Shown here in pieces: positions 9,920-19,672 of a stretch of 64,000 nt of DNA; position 1 is the first letter of the stretch; every line of letters starts with the position of its first letter. Below the pieces are notes generated by a model that was given only the letters and a program-made list of their open reading frames with translations, was not told the DNA's origin and searched no databases. The position numbers and the translations under genes were made by a program. The stretch comes from Sphingomonadaceae bacterium. Lineage in GTDB: Bacteria; Pseudomonadota; Alphaproteobacteria; Sphingomonadales; Sphingomonadaceae. The DNA is taken from the NCBI GenBank assembly GCA_947453945.1, contig CANGJB010000002.1, positions 62,001 to 126,000 on the forward strand. Direction: 5' to 3'.

Positions 9920-9935
9920 TTAACTGGGAGTTAAC
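9920..9935. promoter_or_regulatory. CtrA-type binding site
   Basis: TTAA-CTGGGAG-TTAAC, exact match to TTAA-N7-TTAAC; a ctrA gene is present at 29999..30700. Confidence 0.6.
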
Positions 9936-10028
9936 CGACAAATTGGTTACAATTGCCACTTGGCCTGCTTCGCGTGGGCGGCAATAGAACGCTCAACCCG
10001 TGACCGGGCCTGAGGAAAATTCCCAAGC

Positions 10029-11060
10029 ATGCTCTATTCCATTTGCCGTCCCTTGCTGTTTCGCCTTCCCGCCGAGTCTGCCCACCGTCTGACCATCGCC
10101 GCTCTGGCCGCCCTGCCGCGTGCCGGCGGCGCTGCGCCCCAACCGCTGCTGTGCCAGCGAGTCGCGGGCCTGGTGTTCCCCAATCCGGTTGGCATTGCCG
10201 CCGGGTTCGACAAGAACGGCGAAGTGCCCGATGCGCTGCTCGGCCTGGGCTTTGGCTTTGTCGAGGCGGGCACTGTCACCCCGCGCCCGCAGGAGGGCAA
10301 TCCGAAGCCGCGCCTCTTCCGGCTGGTTGAAGACAACGCGGTAATCAACCGCATGGGCTTCAACAACGCGGGGGCGGCAGTCGTCGCGGCCCGGCTCGCC
10401 GCGCGGCAGAACCGGCCCGGTGTCGTCGGCGCCAATATCGGGGCCAACAAGGATTCGGCAGATCGCATTGCCGATTACGCGACGATGACCCGAATCATGG
10501 CACCGCTTGCCAGCTACCTCACGGTCAATATCAGTTCGCCCAACACCCCGGGCCTGCGCGCGCTGCAGGATCCCGCCGCGCTCGCCGATCTGCTCGATGC
10601 GGTGATCGAGGCGCGCGGACAGCTTCCCACGCGCCTGTTCCTCAAGCTCGCGCCCGATCTCACCGCCACCGATATCGATGCGATCTGCAAGATCGCGCTC
10701 GACAAGCGGCTTGATGCGCTGATCATCACCAACACCACAATCAGCCGCCCGCCATTGCGCTCAGCGCTCGCCAGCGAGGCCGGCGGGCTTTCGGGCGAGC
10801 CGCTGCGCAGCCTCGCCTTGCAAGTCCTGCGGGATTTCCGCTCGGCCACGGGCGGCGCGATTCCCCTGATCGGCGTGGGCGGCATGGCCAGCGTCGATGA
10901 TGCCTGGGCCCGCATCCGCGCCGGGGCCAGCCTGATCCAGATCTACAGCGCGCTGGTCTATGAAGGGCCGGGTCTGGTGCGGCGAATCGTCAACGGCCTG
11001 GCAGAACGCGTGCGCGCCGAAGGCATGAGCAGCATTGCCGAGGCGGTCGGCAGCGAATAA
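10029..11060 (+). CDS. pyrD: Quinone-dependent dihydroorotate dehydrogenase
   Basis: 343 aa; NPVGIAAGFDKNGE, GFVEAGTVTPRPQEGNPKPRLFRL, TVNISSPNTPGLRALQ, IITNTTISR. Confidence 0.96.
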   Translation: MLYSICRPLLFRLPAESAHRLTIAALAALPRAGGAAPQPLLCQRVAGLVFPNPVGIAAGFDKNGEVPDALLGLGFGFVEAGTVTPRPQEGNPKPRLFRLVEDNAVINRMGFNNAGAAVVAARLAARQNRPGVVGANIGANKDSADRIADYATMTRIMAPLASYLTVNISSPNTPGLRALQDPAALADLLDAVIEARGQLPTRLFLKLAPDLTATDIDAICKIALDKRLDALIITNTTISRPPLRSALASEAGGLSGEPLRSLALQVLRDFRSATGGAIPLIGVGGMASVDDAWARIRAGASLIQIYSALVYEGPGLVRRIVNGLAERVRAEGMSSIAEAVGSE

Positions 11061-11069
11061 CGCTGCTTC

Positions 11070-12827
11070 ATGTCTTTCCGCTTCGTCCGCTCGCTTGCGC
11101 CCGCCGCGCTGTTTGTTCTGGCTCAGGCCTGTGCGCCGCTGCCCAATGCGGCCCGGCCCGCCACCGCGCTCGCACCCAGCCCGCCGCTTGCGTCGGAGGA
11201 TCCGGGCATCGTCACCGCTGCCGATCCCCGCGCCGCGGCGGCAGGCGCGGAAATGCTGCGCCTCGGCGGATCGGCCACTGATGCCGCGATCGCCACGATG
11301 CTGGCGCTCACGGTGGTGGAGCCGCAAAGTTCTGGGATCGGCGGCGGCGGCTTCCTCATCACTGCCGATGCGGCTGGCACTGTCGAAAGCATCGACGGGC
11401 GCGAGAAGGCGCCTGCCGCCGCCACGCCGGACTGGTTCAAGGTCGATGGCAAAGTTCTGAGCCACAGCGATGCGGTGCCCGGTGGGCGCAGCGTCGGCGT
11501 GCCGGGCAACTTGCGCCTCGCCGCCCTGGCCCATGCGCGCCATGGCAAGCTGCCGTGGCGCGTGCTGTTCGGCCCAGCGATCCGCCTTGCGGGCGATGGC
11601 TTCGTGATCACGCCGCGCCTTGCCAGCACACTGGCCATGGCGCCCGATATCGCCGGGCTCGATCCCGCCGGCCGCGCGCTGTTCTTCGGTGCGGATGGCG
11701 CCCCGCTCCCGGCCGGAACCGTGGTGCGCAACACCGCGCTCGCGGCCACGTTCGCGAAAGTCGCCGCACGGGGCGCAGACAGCTTCTATCTGGGCGACAA
11801 TGCCAAAGCGATTGCCGCCAAAGTCGGCACAAGCCCGCGCAACCCCGCGCCGATGTCCACCGCCGATCTCGCCGCCTACAAGGCGATGCCGCGCGATCCG
11901 GTCTGCGCCCGCTACCGCGTCTGGCGCGTGTGCAGCATGGGCCCGCCGTCAGCCGGCGGCGTCACCGTACTGCAGACGCTCGGGATGCTCGAACGCTTCG
12001 ACCTCAAGACGATGGGCCCCGTCTCGCCCACCGCATGGCACCTCATTGCCGAAGCCGAGCGCCTCGCCTTTGCCGACCGTGACACCTGGCTTGCTGATCC
12101 CGATCTCGTCCCCGTGCCCACGGCGGGCCTGATCGATCCGGCCTATGTCGCCGCGCGCTCCGCCCTGATCTCGGACAAGGCTACCATGGCCAGCGCCGCC
12201 CCCGGCACGCCCGCCGGTGCCGACGCGCGCTTTGCCATGGCCGGGCCGATCCCCGAGAACGGCACGACTCATTTCGCCGCGGTCGACCGTTGGGGCAACG
12301 CGGCCAGCTACACCTCGACCGTGGAAAGCGCGTTTGGCTCCGGCCTCATGGTCGGCGGCTACTACCTCAACAACGAGCTGACCGATTTCAACCTCGATCC
12401 GGACCGTAATGGCAAGCCCACGGCCAACCGCGTCGAAGGCGGCAAGCGCCCGCGCAGTTCGATGAGCCCGGTGGTGGTCTACGGCCCCGACGGCCACTTG
12501 CGCCTGATCGTAGGCGCAGCGGGCGGCTTCACCATTCCGCCGCAGGTGATCCGCGTGATCATCGGCACGCTCGACTGGAACCTCTCCGCGCGCGATGCCA
12601 TCGCACAGGGCATCGCCATGCCGGCCCCCGGCGCGCTGGCGGTCGAGGCGGGCACGCCGCTCGCCGCCATGGTCCCCGCGCTCGAGGCTCTCGGCCATCC
12701 CAAAGTCGTCGCGGTGCCGATGCGCCTCAAGGCCAATGCGATCGAATGGGTCCCCGGAACAGGCGGCAAGAGCCACTGGGTGGGCGCCGCCGATCCGCGC
12801 AGCGAAGGCGCCACTGCCTCGCCCTGA
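11070..12827 (+). CDS. ggt: Gamma-glutamyltransferase
   Basis: 585 aa; signal peptide/lipobox-like N-terminus, MGPPSAGGVTVLQTL, ENGTTHFAAVDRWGNAASYTSTVESAFGS catalytic Thr region. Confidence 0.95.
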   Translation: MSFRFVRSLAPAALFVLAQACAPLPNAARPATALAPSPPLASEDPGIVTAADPRAAAAGAEMLRLGGSATDAAIATMLALTVVEPQSSGIGGGGFLITADAAGTVESIDGREKAPAAATPDWFKVDGKVLSHSDAVPGGRSVGVPGNLRLAALAHARHGKLPWRVLFGPAIRLAGDGFVITPRLASTLAMAPDIAGLDPAGRALFFGADGAPLPAGTVVRNTALAATFAKVAARGADSFYLGDNAKAIAAKVGTSPRNPAPMSTADLAAYKAMPRDPVCARYRVWRVCSMGPPSAGGVTVLQTLGMLERFDLKTMGPVSPTAWHLIAEAERLAFADRDTWLADPDLVPVPTAGLIDPAYVAARSALISDKATMASAAPGTPAGADARFAMAGPIPENGTTHFAAVDRWGNAASYTSTVESAFGSGLMVGGYYLNNELTDFNLDPDRNGKPTANRVEGGKRPRSSMSPVVVYGPDGHLRLIVGAAGGFTIPPQVIRVIIGTLDWNLSARDAIAQGIAMPAPGALAVEAGTPLAAMVPALEALGHPKVVAVPMRLKANAIEWVPGTGGKSHWVGAADPRSEGATASP

Positions 12828-12933
12828 GGCTCTTTCCACAGCCCTGCTTGCCCTTCCCCTACGGCACCCCTAGTTTCGTGCACAAACAGAAGGCCTGCTT
12901 GCCGAGCCCTTCGGGTCAGAGGATCATTGCACC

Positions 12934-14775
12934 GTGCAGCTTGCCGATTTTGCGTCCTATCCCAATCTCGTCGCCATGTTCCTTGATCGCGCGGAGTTCT
13001 TCGGAGACCGCCCCTTCCTCTGGGCCAAGCGCGGTGGCACTTGGGCCTCGCAAAGCTGGCGCGAGGCGGCCGATCAGGTCTCCCTGCTCGCCGAAGCCCT
13101 GCGCGGCCTTGGCCTTGATCCGGGCGACAGGGTCGTGCTTGTTTCGGAAAACCGCCCCGAATGGTGCATGGCCGATCTCGCAATCATGGCCGCCGGGCTC
13201 GTCACCGTGCCCGCCTATGTCACCAACACCGAACGCGACCATCTCCACGTGCTTGAAAACTCCGGTGCCCGCGCGGTCATCGTCTCCAACGCAAAGCTTG
13301 CCCAGCCGCTGCTGACGGCCTGCCTCAGCGCGCGCGGGGTCGAGCATATCATCGGCATCGAGCCGCTGCGCCGGATGCAGTCCGAACGCATCGCCTTTCA
13401 TGATTGGGCCGCGCTAACGAGCGGCGATGCCGCCCCGGCGCGCCTTTCGGTCTCCGCGCGCGTGGCGGCGATCAGCCGTGCCGAAACCGCCTGCATCATC
13501 TACACCAGCGGCACCGGCGGCGCCCCGCGCGGCGTGTGCCAGCACCACGGCGCGATCCTGTGCAATGTCGATGGCGCGGCGCATATCCTTGCCGAAGATC
13601 TCGGCTGGGATCCCACCGGCAAGGACACCGAAGTGTTCCTCTCGTTCCTGCCGCTGAGCCATGCCTATGAACACACCGGCGGCCAGTACCTGCCCATCGG
13701 TATGGGCGCGCAGATCTATTATGCCGAAGGGCTGGAAAAGCTCGCCAGCAATATCGAGGAGACGCGCCCCACGCTCATGGTCGTCGTCCCCCGCCTGTTC
13801 GAAGTGCTGCGCGCGCGCATCATGAAGCAGGTCGAAAAGCAGGGCCGCCTGCCCAACTACCTGATGGACCGCGCCCTCGCGATCGGCGCGCGCAAGGCGG
13901 AAGGCGGCCACAGGCTGCGCCGCCTGATCGATGCGCCGATGGATTTCTTCATCGAACGCACCCTGCGTCCCAAGATCCGCCAGCGCTTCGGCGGCCGGAT
14001 CAAGGCCATGGTCTCGGGCGGGGCGCCGCTCAATCCCGATGTCGGCCTGTTCTTCGATGCGATGGGCCTCACCATGCTGCAGGGCTATGGGCAGACCGAA
14101 TCCGGCCCGGTGATCAGCTGCAACCGGCCCAAGGTGGGCCTTGCGATGGATACCGTTGGCCCGCCGATGCGCGGGGTTGAGGTCAAGATCGCCGAGGACG
14201 GCGAAATCCTCGTGCGCGGCGAACTCGTGATGCACGGCTACTGGCGCAATGACGCGGAAACGCTGCGCGCCATTCCGCAGGACGGCCCGCAGGCCGGCTG
14301 GCTCCACACCGGCGATATCGGCCACTTCGATGCCAAGGGCCGCATCAAGATAACCGACCGCAAGAAGGATATGATCGTCAACGACAAGGGCGACAACGTC
14401 TCCCCCCAGCGGATCGAGGGGATGCTTACGCTTCAGCCCGAAATCGGCCAGGCCATGGTCTCGGGCGACAAGCGGCCCTACATCGTCGGCCTGATCGTCC
14501 CCGATGGCGAATGGGCGCTCGAATGGTCGCGCGCGCAGGGCGAAAAGTTCGACCTCGCCGCCCTGCAGGATCTCCCCGCTTTCCGCACCGCCGTCCGCGC
14601 GGCGGTGGACCGGGTGAACAAGGACCTCTCGGTGATCGAGAAGGTCCGCCAGTTCGCGTTTGCGGACGAGGCCTTCACCATCGACAACGAGGAAATGACC
14701 CCCTCGATGAAAATCCGCCGCCACAAGATCCGCGAACGCTACGGCGCGCGGATCGATGCCTTGTACAGGGGCTGA
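12934..14775 (+). CDS. AMP-dependent long-chain acyl-CoA synthetase
   Basis: 613 aa, GTG start; IIYTSGTGGAPRGVCQ, GYGQTESGPVISCNRP, GWLHTGDIGHFDAKGRIKITDRKKD. Confidence 0.93.
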   Translation: MQLADFASYPNLVAMFLDRAEFFGDRPFLWAKRGGTWASQSWREAADQVSLLAEALRGLGLDPGDRVVLVSENRPEWCMADLAIMAAGLVTVPAYVTNTERDHLHVLENSGARAVIVSNAKLAQPLLTACLSARGVEHIIGIEPLRRMQSERIAFHDWAALTSGDAAPARLSVSARVAAISRAETACIIYTSGTGGAPRGVCQHHGAILCNVDGAAHILAEDLGWDPTGKDTEVFLSFLPLSHAYEHTGGQYLPIGMGAQIYYAEGLEKLASNIEETRPTLMVVVPRLFEVLRARIMKQVEKQGRLPNYLMDRALAIGARKAEGGHRLRRLIDAPMDFFIERTLRPKIRQRFGGRIKAMVSGGAPLNPDVGLFFDAMGLTMLQGYGQTESGPVISCNRPKVGLAMDTVGPPMRGVEVKIAEDGEILVRGELVMHGYWRNDAETLRAIPQDGPQAGWLHTGDIGHFDAKGRIKITDRKKDMIVNDKGDNVSPQRIEGMLTLQPEIGQAMVSGDKRPYIVGLIVPDGEWALEWSRAQGEKFDLAALQDLPAFRTAVRAAVDRVNKDLSVIEKVRQFAFADEAFTIDNEEMTPSMKIRRHKIRERYGARIDALYRG

Positions 14776-14798
14776 GCCGCAGCCGAGGGAACCGCGCC

Positions 14799-15569
14799 AT
14801 GACCACCCCATCCACCCCCGGCGGCGAAAGCGCTGCCCTGATCGTAGGAGCCGGGCCGGGCATTTCGGCCAGCTGCGCGCGGCTCTTTGCCGAGAGCGGC
14901 CTTCGGGTGGCACTTGCCGCGCGCAACCCTGAAAAGCCCGAACTCAAGGCGCTCGAACAGTCGCACGGAACGACGACCTTTGCCTGCGATGCCGCCAATC
15001 CGTCAGACGTCGCCGCGCTGTTCAGCGATGTCACCGCGAAGCTCGGCCGCCCGGTGCTCGTGGTCCACAATATCGATGGCCGCACGGCAGACGCGTTCCA
15101 GAAGTCGGTGAACGAAGTTTCGCCCGATGCCGTTCTTGCCACACTGCAGAACGCGGCATTCAGCGCCTTTCTCGTCGGCCAGATGGCAGCAAAGGCGATG
15201 CTGGAAAACGCGCCCGGCCCCACCGGCGCAAAGGGCACATATATCATCACCAATGCCAGCGCGGCGCTGAAAGGCTTTGCCAAGGGCGCGGCCTTCGCGA
15301 TGGCATGCCACGCCAAGTCCGCGCTCGCGCAAAGCATGGCGCGCGAGCTTGGCCCGCAGGGCATCCATATCGTCAACGTGCCCATCGATTGCGCCATCGG
15401 CCGCCACCAGGAAGACGGCACGCGCAGGCACTGGCTGGCGGGCGAGACGGTCGACGACAATATGGCCGATCCGGACCGCATTGCCGAAACCTACCTCCAG
15501 CTCCACCGCCAGCACCGCTCGACCTGGACCAACGAGGTTGTGCTGCGGCCATGGACGGAGAAGTGGTAG
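14799..15569 (+). CDS. SDR family oxidoreductase
   Basis: MTTPSTPGGESAALIVGAGPGISASCARLFAESGLRVALAARN; ATG at 14799 chosen inside ORF 14511..15569. Confidence 0.85.
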   Translation: MTTPSTPGGESAALIVGAGPGISASCARLFAESGLRVALAARNPEKPELKALEQSHGTTTFACDAANPSDVAALFSDVTAKLGRPVLVVHNIDGRTADAFQKSVNEVSPDAVLATLQNAAFSAFLVGQMAAKAMLENAPGPTGAKGTYIITNASAALKGFAKGAAFAMACHAKSALAQSMARELGPQGIHIVNVPIDCAIGRHQEDGTRRHWLAGETVDDNMADPDRIAETYLQLHRQHRSTWTNEVVLRPWTEKW

Positions 15570-15630
15570 GCGGCACTTCCGCTTCCACAAACCTTGCACA
15601 GCCAGCAGATCGCATTACCGTTGCGTGCCG

Positions 15631-16125
15631 ATGCTGCCCAATTCCTTCCGCTCCCGTCTCCGCGCGTTCCGCGAAATGCGCGGCGATCCGCCCGATCCAA
15701 GTTTCATTGCCGATCTCGAGTTCCTCGAGAACCGCGATCTCGATCTCTCGGTGCGGCTGGGCGCGATGCTCGGCTTCAACGCGCTGATGATCACCATCGG
15801 CACGCATCCGATCTCGGCCAGCCCAGGCGCGCCGCTTTCAGTCGATGCCGCCACCCAGCCCTTGCTCGTGATCGCCAGCCTGATCGGCCTCGCGCCGCTG
15901 ATCGTCTCCTGCGCGTTGGCGCTGCGTGCCATGCTGCTGGGTGAGGAATTCGATGCCGAAGGGCTGGAAGGCGATGCCGCGCTGCGCCAGCGCCTGTTCG
16001 CCAGCTTCGTTCACTCCATTGATGCGCAGGCCCGGCACCTTCGCCTTTCGATCCGCTGGACCATCGCCGGCGGCGCGCTCACGTTGCTGGTCTGGGCCGC
16101 GATCCTGATCGAGAAGATGGTCTGA
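15631..16125 (+). CDS. Hypothetical membrane protein
   Basis: MLPNSFRSRLRAFREMRGDPPDPSF...three hydrophobic segments; internal start of ORF 15277..16125. Confidence 0.7.
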   Translation: MLPNSFRSRLRAFREMRGDPPDPSFIADLEFLENRDLDLSVRLGAMLGFNALMITIGTHPISASPGAPLSVDAATQPLLVIASLIGLAPLIVSCALALRAMLLGEEFDAEGLEGDAALRQRLFASFVHSIDAQARHLRLSIRWTIAGGALTLLVWAAILIEKMV

Positions 16126-16135
16126 CCGGCGCAGC

Positions 16136-17554
16136 CTATCGCGGAGATGCGCCGGGATCGGTCACACCAGCGATCTCGCCAAGTTGCGGCAGTACCACCC
16201 GGAAGTAGGCCATAGCCCGATCGAACTCCGGAAACGGTCCGGTCCCAGTTTCGCGGTTGTAGGCCTTGATCCGGGCATCAACCTGCAGCGCCCGCGTGGC
16301 AATCCGGCGAAAACGGACGACATCATCCGCGGGGCTGAACATCCGGGTCACTTCGACGAGCTTCTCCAACCCCCATTGCGTCTTGTAAACATCTGCCGTC
16401 GGAGCGATCTCTTCATCCGCATTCAGTCCGGATTTCCGCAAAAGCATCTCAGCCTGCGCTTCCTTCAGTGAAAGGATGCGGGGATCGACACCGAGCCACC
16501 GCGTTTCCCAGTCGCCATTGTCCTTGCGGTCCCGCTCGTAGAGCCGGAAGAAATCCTCTGCGGGCATGTCATTATCGTGCAGGAGAGCCGCTGAGGCCTT
16601 GAGCAGGAAATAGGTTTTGGCCTGCCGTTCGAAGGAGACGTCATCCGCGCAGGCTGTCTTTACAGCTTCGTCGGCATAGTCCGGCAGGTCGCAAAAATCG
16701 TCCCCGGCGCCGAACGCGAAGTCCTCGATACGATTGAGGGCCGGTGTGCGCAGTTTGTGCACCAGTGCATCCACGCGCGCGATGGCGTCCGGCTCCAGGC
16801 TCTGTGCGGCATCGAACACGGCCAGCCGCAGGCGGGCATTGTCGATGCTTCTGTCCAATCCTGCGTCACGCAGCAACCGCGCGAGAACTTCAGACGGGCT
16901 GGCAGCGGCTGGTGGATCGCTCACAGGGCCAGTTACCAGTGCAGCGATTTCTGCCCTGTTCGCCTCATTGGCTGCAATCTGTTCGGCAGCGAGACTTCGA
17001 AAGCGCGCCGAACGAAAGGTCTCTGCTTCCCCGATGGCCTGCAATGCCAGCCCCATCGGCGCGCCAAGCTTGCTGATCGGTTGGTGCAGCGCTGCGTCCA
17101 GTTCCGTCAGAATGCGCTGGTTTGTCGCATCGCGATCTTTGGCATCGGTTGCCCGGGCTATGGCGAGGGAGGCACGCTTCATCGCTTGACGGATCGCTCC
17201 CGGCGCTGCCCGCGCCGCTTCCAGCAGATAGCCATCGCGGCGAAGGATGAAATCAAACGCACGCCAAGCGGTGTCTTCGGTACCAAACCGCTGATGCCAG
17301 CGCATCAGATCCTCTGACCAGAGCGGGCCACCGCAAGACTGCATGCCTTTGCTATAGCTCTCCGGCACCGGGATGGTCTCGATGGCGCGAACTTCTTCCG
17401 CCGTGCCATCCCATAGCCTGCCAATTGGAATGCAGATAGGTTCGTCACCTTCGGCTGCGCGGGCCGGCGTGGCTGTCCCGGCCCAAAGCGCCAGAACGGC
17501 GATTGCAGTTACCAAACGTGTCCGGTTCGAAGCTAGTTGCGCCATGGAGCCCAA
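16136..17554 (-). CDS. Hypothetical exported protein
   Basis: 472 aa; N-terminal signal peptide (VTAIAVLALWAGTATPARAAEG); no recognised domain. Confidence 0.7.
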   Translation of the reverse strand: MGSMAQLASNRTRLVTAIAVLALWAGTATPARAAEGDEPICIPIGRLWDGTAEEVRAIETIPVPESYSKGMQSCGGPLWSEDLMRWHQRFGTEDTAWRAFDFILRRDGYLLEAARAAPGAIRQAMKRASLAIARATDAKDRDATNQRILTELDAALHQPISKLGAPMGLALQAIGEAETFRSARFRSLAAEQIAANEANRAEIAALVTGPVSDPPAAASPSEVLARLLRDAGLDRSIDNARLRLAVFDAAQSLEPDAIARVDALVHKLRTPALNRIEDFAFGAGDDFCDLPDYADEAVKTACADDVSFERQAKTYFLLKASAALLHDNDMPAEDFFRLYERDRKDNGDWETRWLGVDPRILSLKEAQAEMLLRKSGLNADEEIAPTADVYKTQWGLEKLVEVTRMFSPADDVVRFRRIATRALQVDARIKAYNRETGTGPFPEFDRAMAYFRVVLPQLGEIAGVTDPGASPR

Positions 17555-17609
17555 TCTAATCTCGTCGGTTCAAGATTTCATTATTCCTTAGGGCTCTTGC
17601 GCGATTCTC

Positions 17610-17683
17610 GCAGCAAAGCTTGTTCGCCAGCTTCTTGCACTCCATCAACGGGCAGGCCCGGCCCCTCACGGCTCGGCGATATT
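17610..17683 (+). pseudogene. Fragment related to the 3' part of CDS 15631..16125
   Basis: Translated remnant FSQQSLFASFLHSINGQARPLT vs LRQRLFASFVHSIDAQARHLR; nucleotide identity obvious over about 45 bp, no start or upstream homology. Confidence 0.6.
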
Positions 17684-19672
17684 GAACGCCCCCGGCATCG
17701 GATCGAGCGCGGCAAGCCATGCTTCCACCGCCGCGCGGTCGCCTTCCACCTTCAGCCCGGCGGCCTCCAGCTGCGCCAGCGGCACCTTCAAGAACAGAAG
17801 CCCCAAGAGCAGGCGGCGCGGACCGATGAGCGTGGCTTGCGGACCGGCGGCCGCGTTCATGCGGGCCAGCATGGCCGTTCCGGTCAGCTCCACGCCCGCC
17901 GTCTCGCCGCGCTCCGGCATCACGAGGTTGATCGCCGTGTGCCGCCCCGCCAGCTTCGCCGGATCGATCCGCGTCGCCACCGAATCGAGCAGGAGCTGCG
18001 TCGGCACAGCCGCGATCATGTCCTGGCTCTGGGTCGAGGAAGCAGCAGCAAGCCGCCCGCTGCGCAGCTCGCTGGCTGCCGCGAGGAACTGGTTGCGCCA
18101 GATCGCGCTTTCCGCCTGATAGCCCTGCTGCTCATAGCTATCGGCCAGCGCCGCGCGCGCCGCCTTGTTGGCAGGATCGGCAAACACCGCCGCGCTAAGC
18201 AGCTCCGAGGCCCAGCGATAATCGCCTGCCTTCATCGCCGTTCGCGCTTGCGCGATCACCTTGGCCGGCCCGCCGATCACCGCCACGAGCCGCTTGGCTC
18301 GCTCCGCCGGCGGCCAGGGGTTCAAGTTCGCCGGCACCGCATCATACCAGCCAAGGTAGAACTGATAGACCGCCTTCGCATTGTGGCTGTAAGTTCCGTA
18401 GTAGCCGTGGTTGAACCAGTCCGCCGCAATCGAGGCTGGCTGCACCAGCACTTCCGCGATCTCAGCCGGAGTCTCGCCCCGGTTCATCAAGCGCAGCGTC
18501 TGATCGTGCAGCACGCGGTAGTTGTCGCGCTGGCTCGCCAACATCCGGCTCACTTCGGCCTGCCCGAAGCGCGGCCAGCAATGGCTTGAAATCACCGCAT
18601 CGCTGCGCCCGCCATAAAGCTGCAACGCTTCATCAAGATAGCCGGCCCAAGCCCGCGTATCGCGCACTTTGGCGCCGCGCGGGGTGAGGATGTTGTGGAG
18701 CGAGCAGGTGCTCATCTCGGCCGAGAGCAGCACTTTCTGCGCAGGCAGATAGACGTTGAGCTCACTCGGCGCCTCAGTGCCCGAAACGATCTGGAATTCC
18801 ATCGGCACGCCATCGACAACCCGTGTCTCGCCGGTCTTGCTGATGGTGTCCGTGGGCGCGATCAGCGTGATCGTGCCGGATGAGACGCCAAGCCCGATGC
18901 CGCTGCCCATCTGCCCTTGCGCGCCAGGCACAAGGCCGCCGCCGAACTGATATTGCGCGCGCCGGCCCATGGCGGCGCCCGCCAGAATGTTCTCGCTCGC
19001 CGCTTCGTCGATGAAATGCGCCGGGGCCAGCACCGCCACCTTGCCCGCTGCCACGTCCGGCTCGGCAATCACGCCGCGCACCCCGCCGAAATGATCGGCA
19101 TGACTGTGGCTGTAGATCACCGCCGAAACCGGCCGCGCACCCAGCTGCGCATTGACCAGCGCAAGCGCCGCTGCCGCCGTTTCGCGCGTGGTCAGCGGAT
19201 CGACCAGCACCCAGCCGGTCTGTCCCCGGATCACGGTCATGTTCGAAACATCGAACCCGCGCACCTGCCACACCCCTTCCGCCACCGCGTAGAGGCCGTG
19301 CTTCCTGAGCAGGCCCACCTCGCGCCACAGCGAGGGGTTCACGCTGGCCGGCGCCGGGCCCTGAACCCAATCATAGGCGGCCATGTTCCACACGGCCTTG
19401 CCAGATGCATCCCGGATCAGCGGATCGGCGCTGCTGGCGACAAACCCCTGCGCGGCAAAGGCGGCATCGCGCCCGTCTTCCTGCGGCAAGGCGGCGGCCA
19501 CCGCCTGCTGCACGGCCAAGGTCGCCGCACTGGCCGGCTTGGGCGCAATGGCCGGATCAGCGGCGGCGGGCGCAGTCTGCGCAGCGGCGGGAAGGGCCGC
19601 CAGAGCCAGCGCGGCCGCAAGGGTTGCGCCGGGCGGCAGCCGATTTGCGCGGACGCGCATCATGGGGTGCAT
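17666..19672 (-). CDS. Alkyl sulfatase-like metallo-beta-lactamase-fold hydrolase
   Basis: 668 aa with signal peptide; VIYSHSHADHFGGVRG metal motif, SAEMSTCSLHNILTPRG, SCP2-like C-terminus; SdsA1/BDS1-type architecture. Confidence 0.9.
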   Translation of the reverse strand: MHPMMRVRANRLPPGATLAAALALAALPAAAQTAPAAADPAIAPKPASAATLAVQQAVAAALPQEDGRDAAFAAQGFVASSADPLIRDASGKAVWNMAAYDWVQGPAPASVNPSLWREVGLLRKHGLYAVAEGVWQVRGFDVSNMTVIRGQTGWVLVDPLTTRETAAAALALVNAQLGARPVSAVIYSHSHADHFGGVRGVIAEPDVAAGKVAVLAPAHFIDEAASENILAGAAMGRRAQYQFGGGLVPGAQGQMGSGIGLGVSSGTITLIAPTDTISKTGETRVVDGVPMEFQIVSGTEAPSELNVYLPAQKVLLSAEMSTCSLHNILTPRGAKVRDTRAWAGYLDEALQLYGGRSDAVISSHCWPRFGQAEVSRMLASQRDNYRVLHDQTLRLMNRGETPAEIAEVLVQPASIAADWFNHGYYGTYSHNAKAVYQFYLGWYDAVPANLNPWPPAERAKRLVAVIGGPAKVIAQARTAMKAGDYRWASELLSAAVFADPANKAARAALADSYEQQGYQAESAIWRNQFLAAASELRSGRLAAASSTQSQDMIAAVPTQLLLDSVATRIDPAKLAGRHTAINLVMPERGETAGVELTGTAMLARMNAAAGPQATLIGPRRLLLGLLFLKVPLAQLEAAGLKVEGDRAAVEAWLAALDPMPGAFNIAEP

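Noticed and set aside
13414-14913. 499 aa minus-strand ORF opposite the acyl-CoA synthetase
   Set aside because: Antisense artefact for the same reason.
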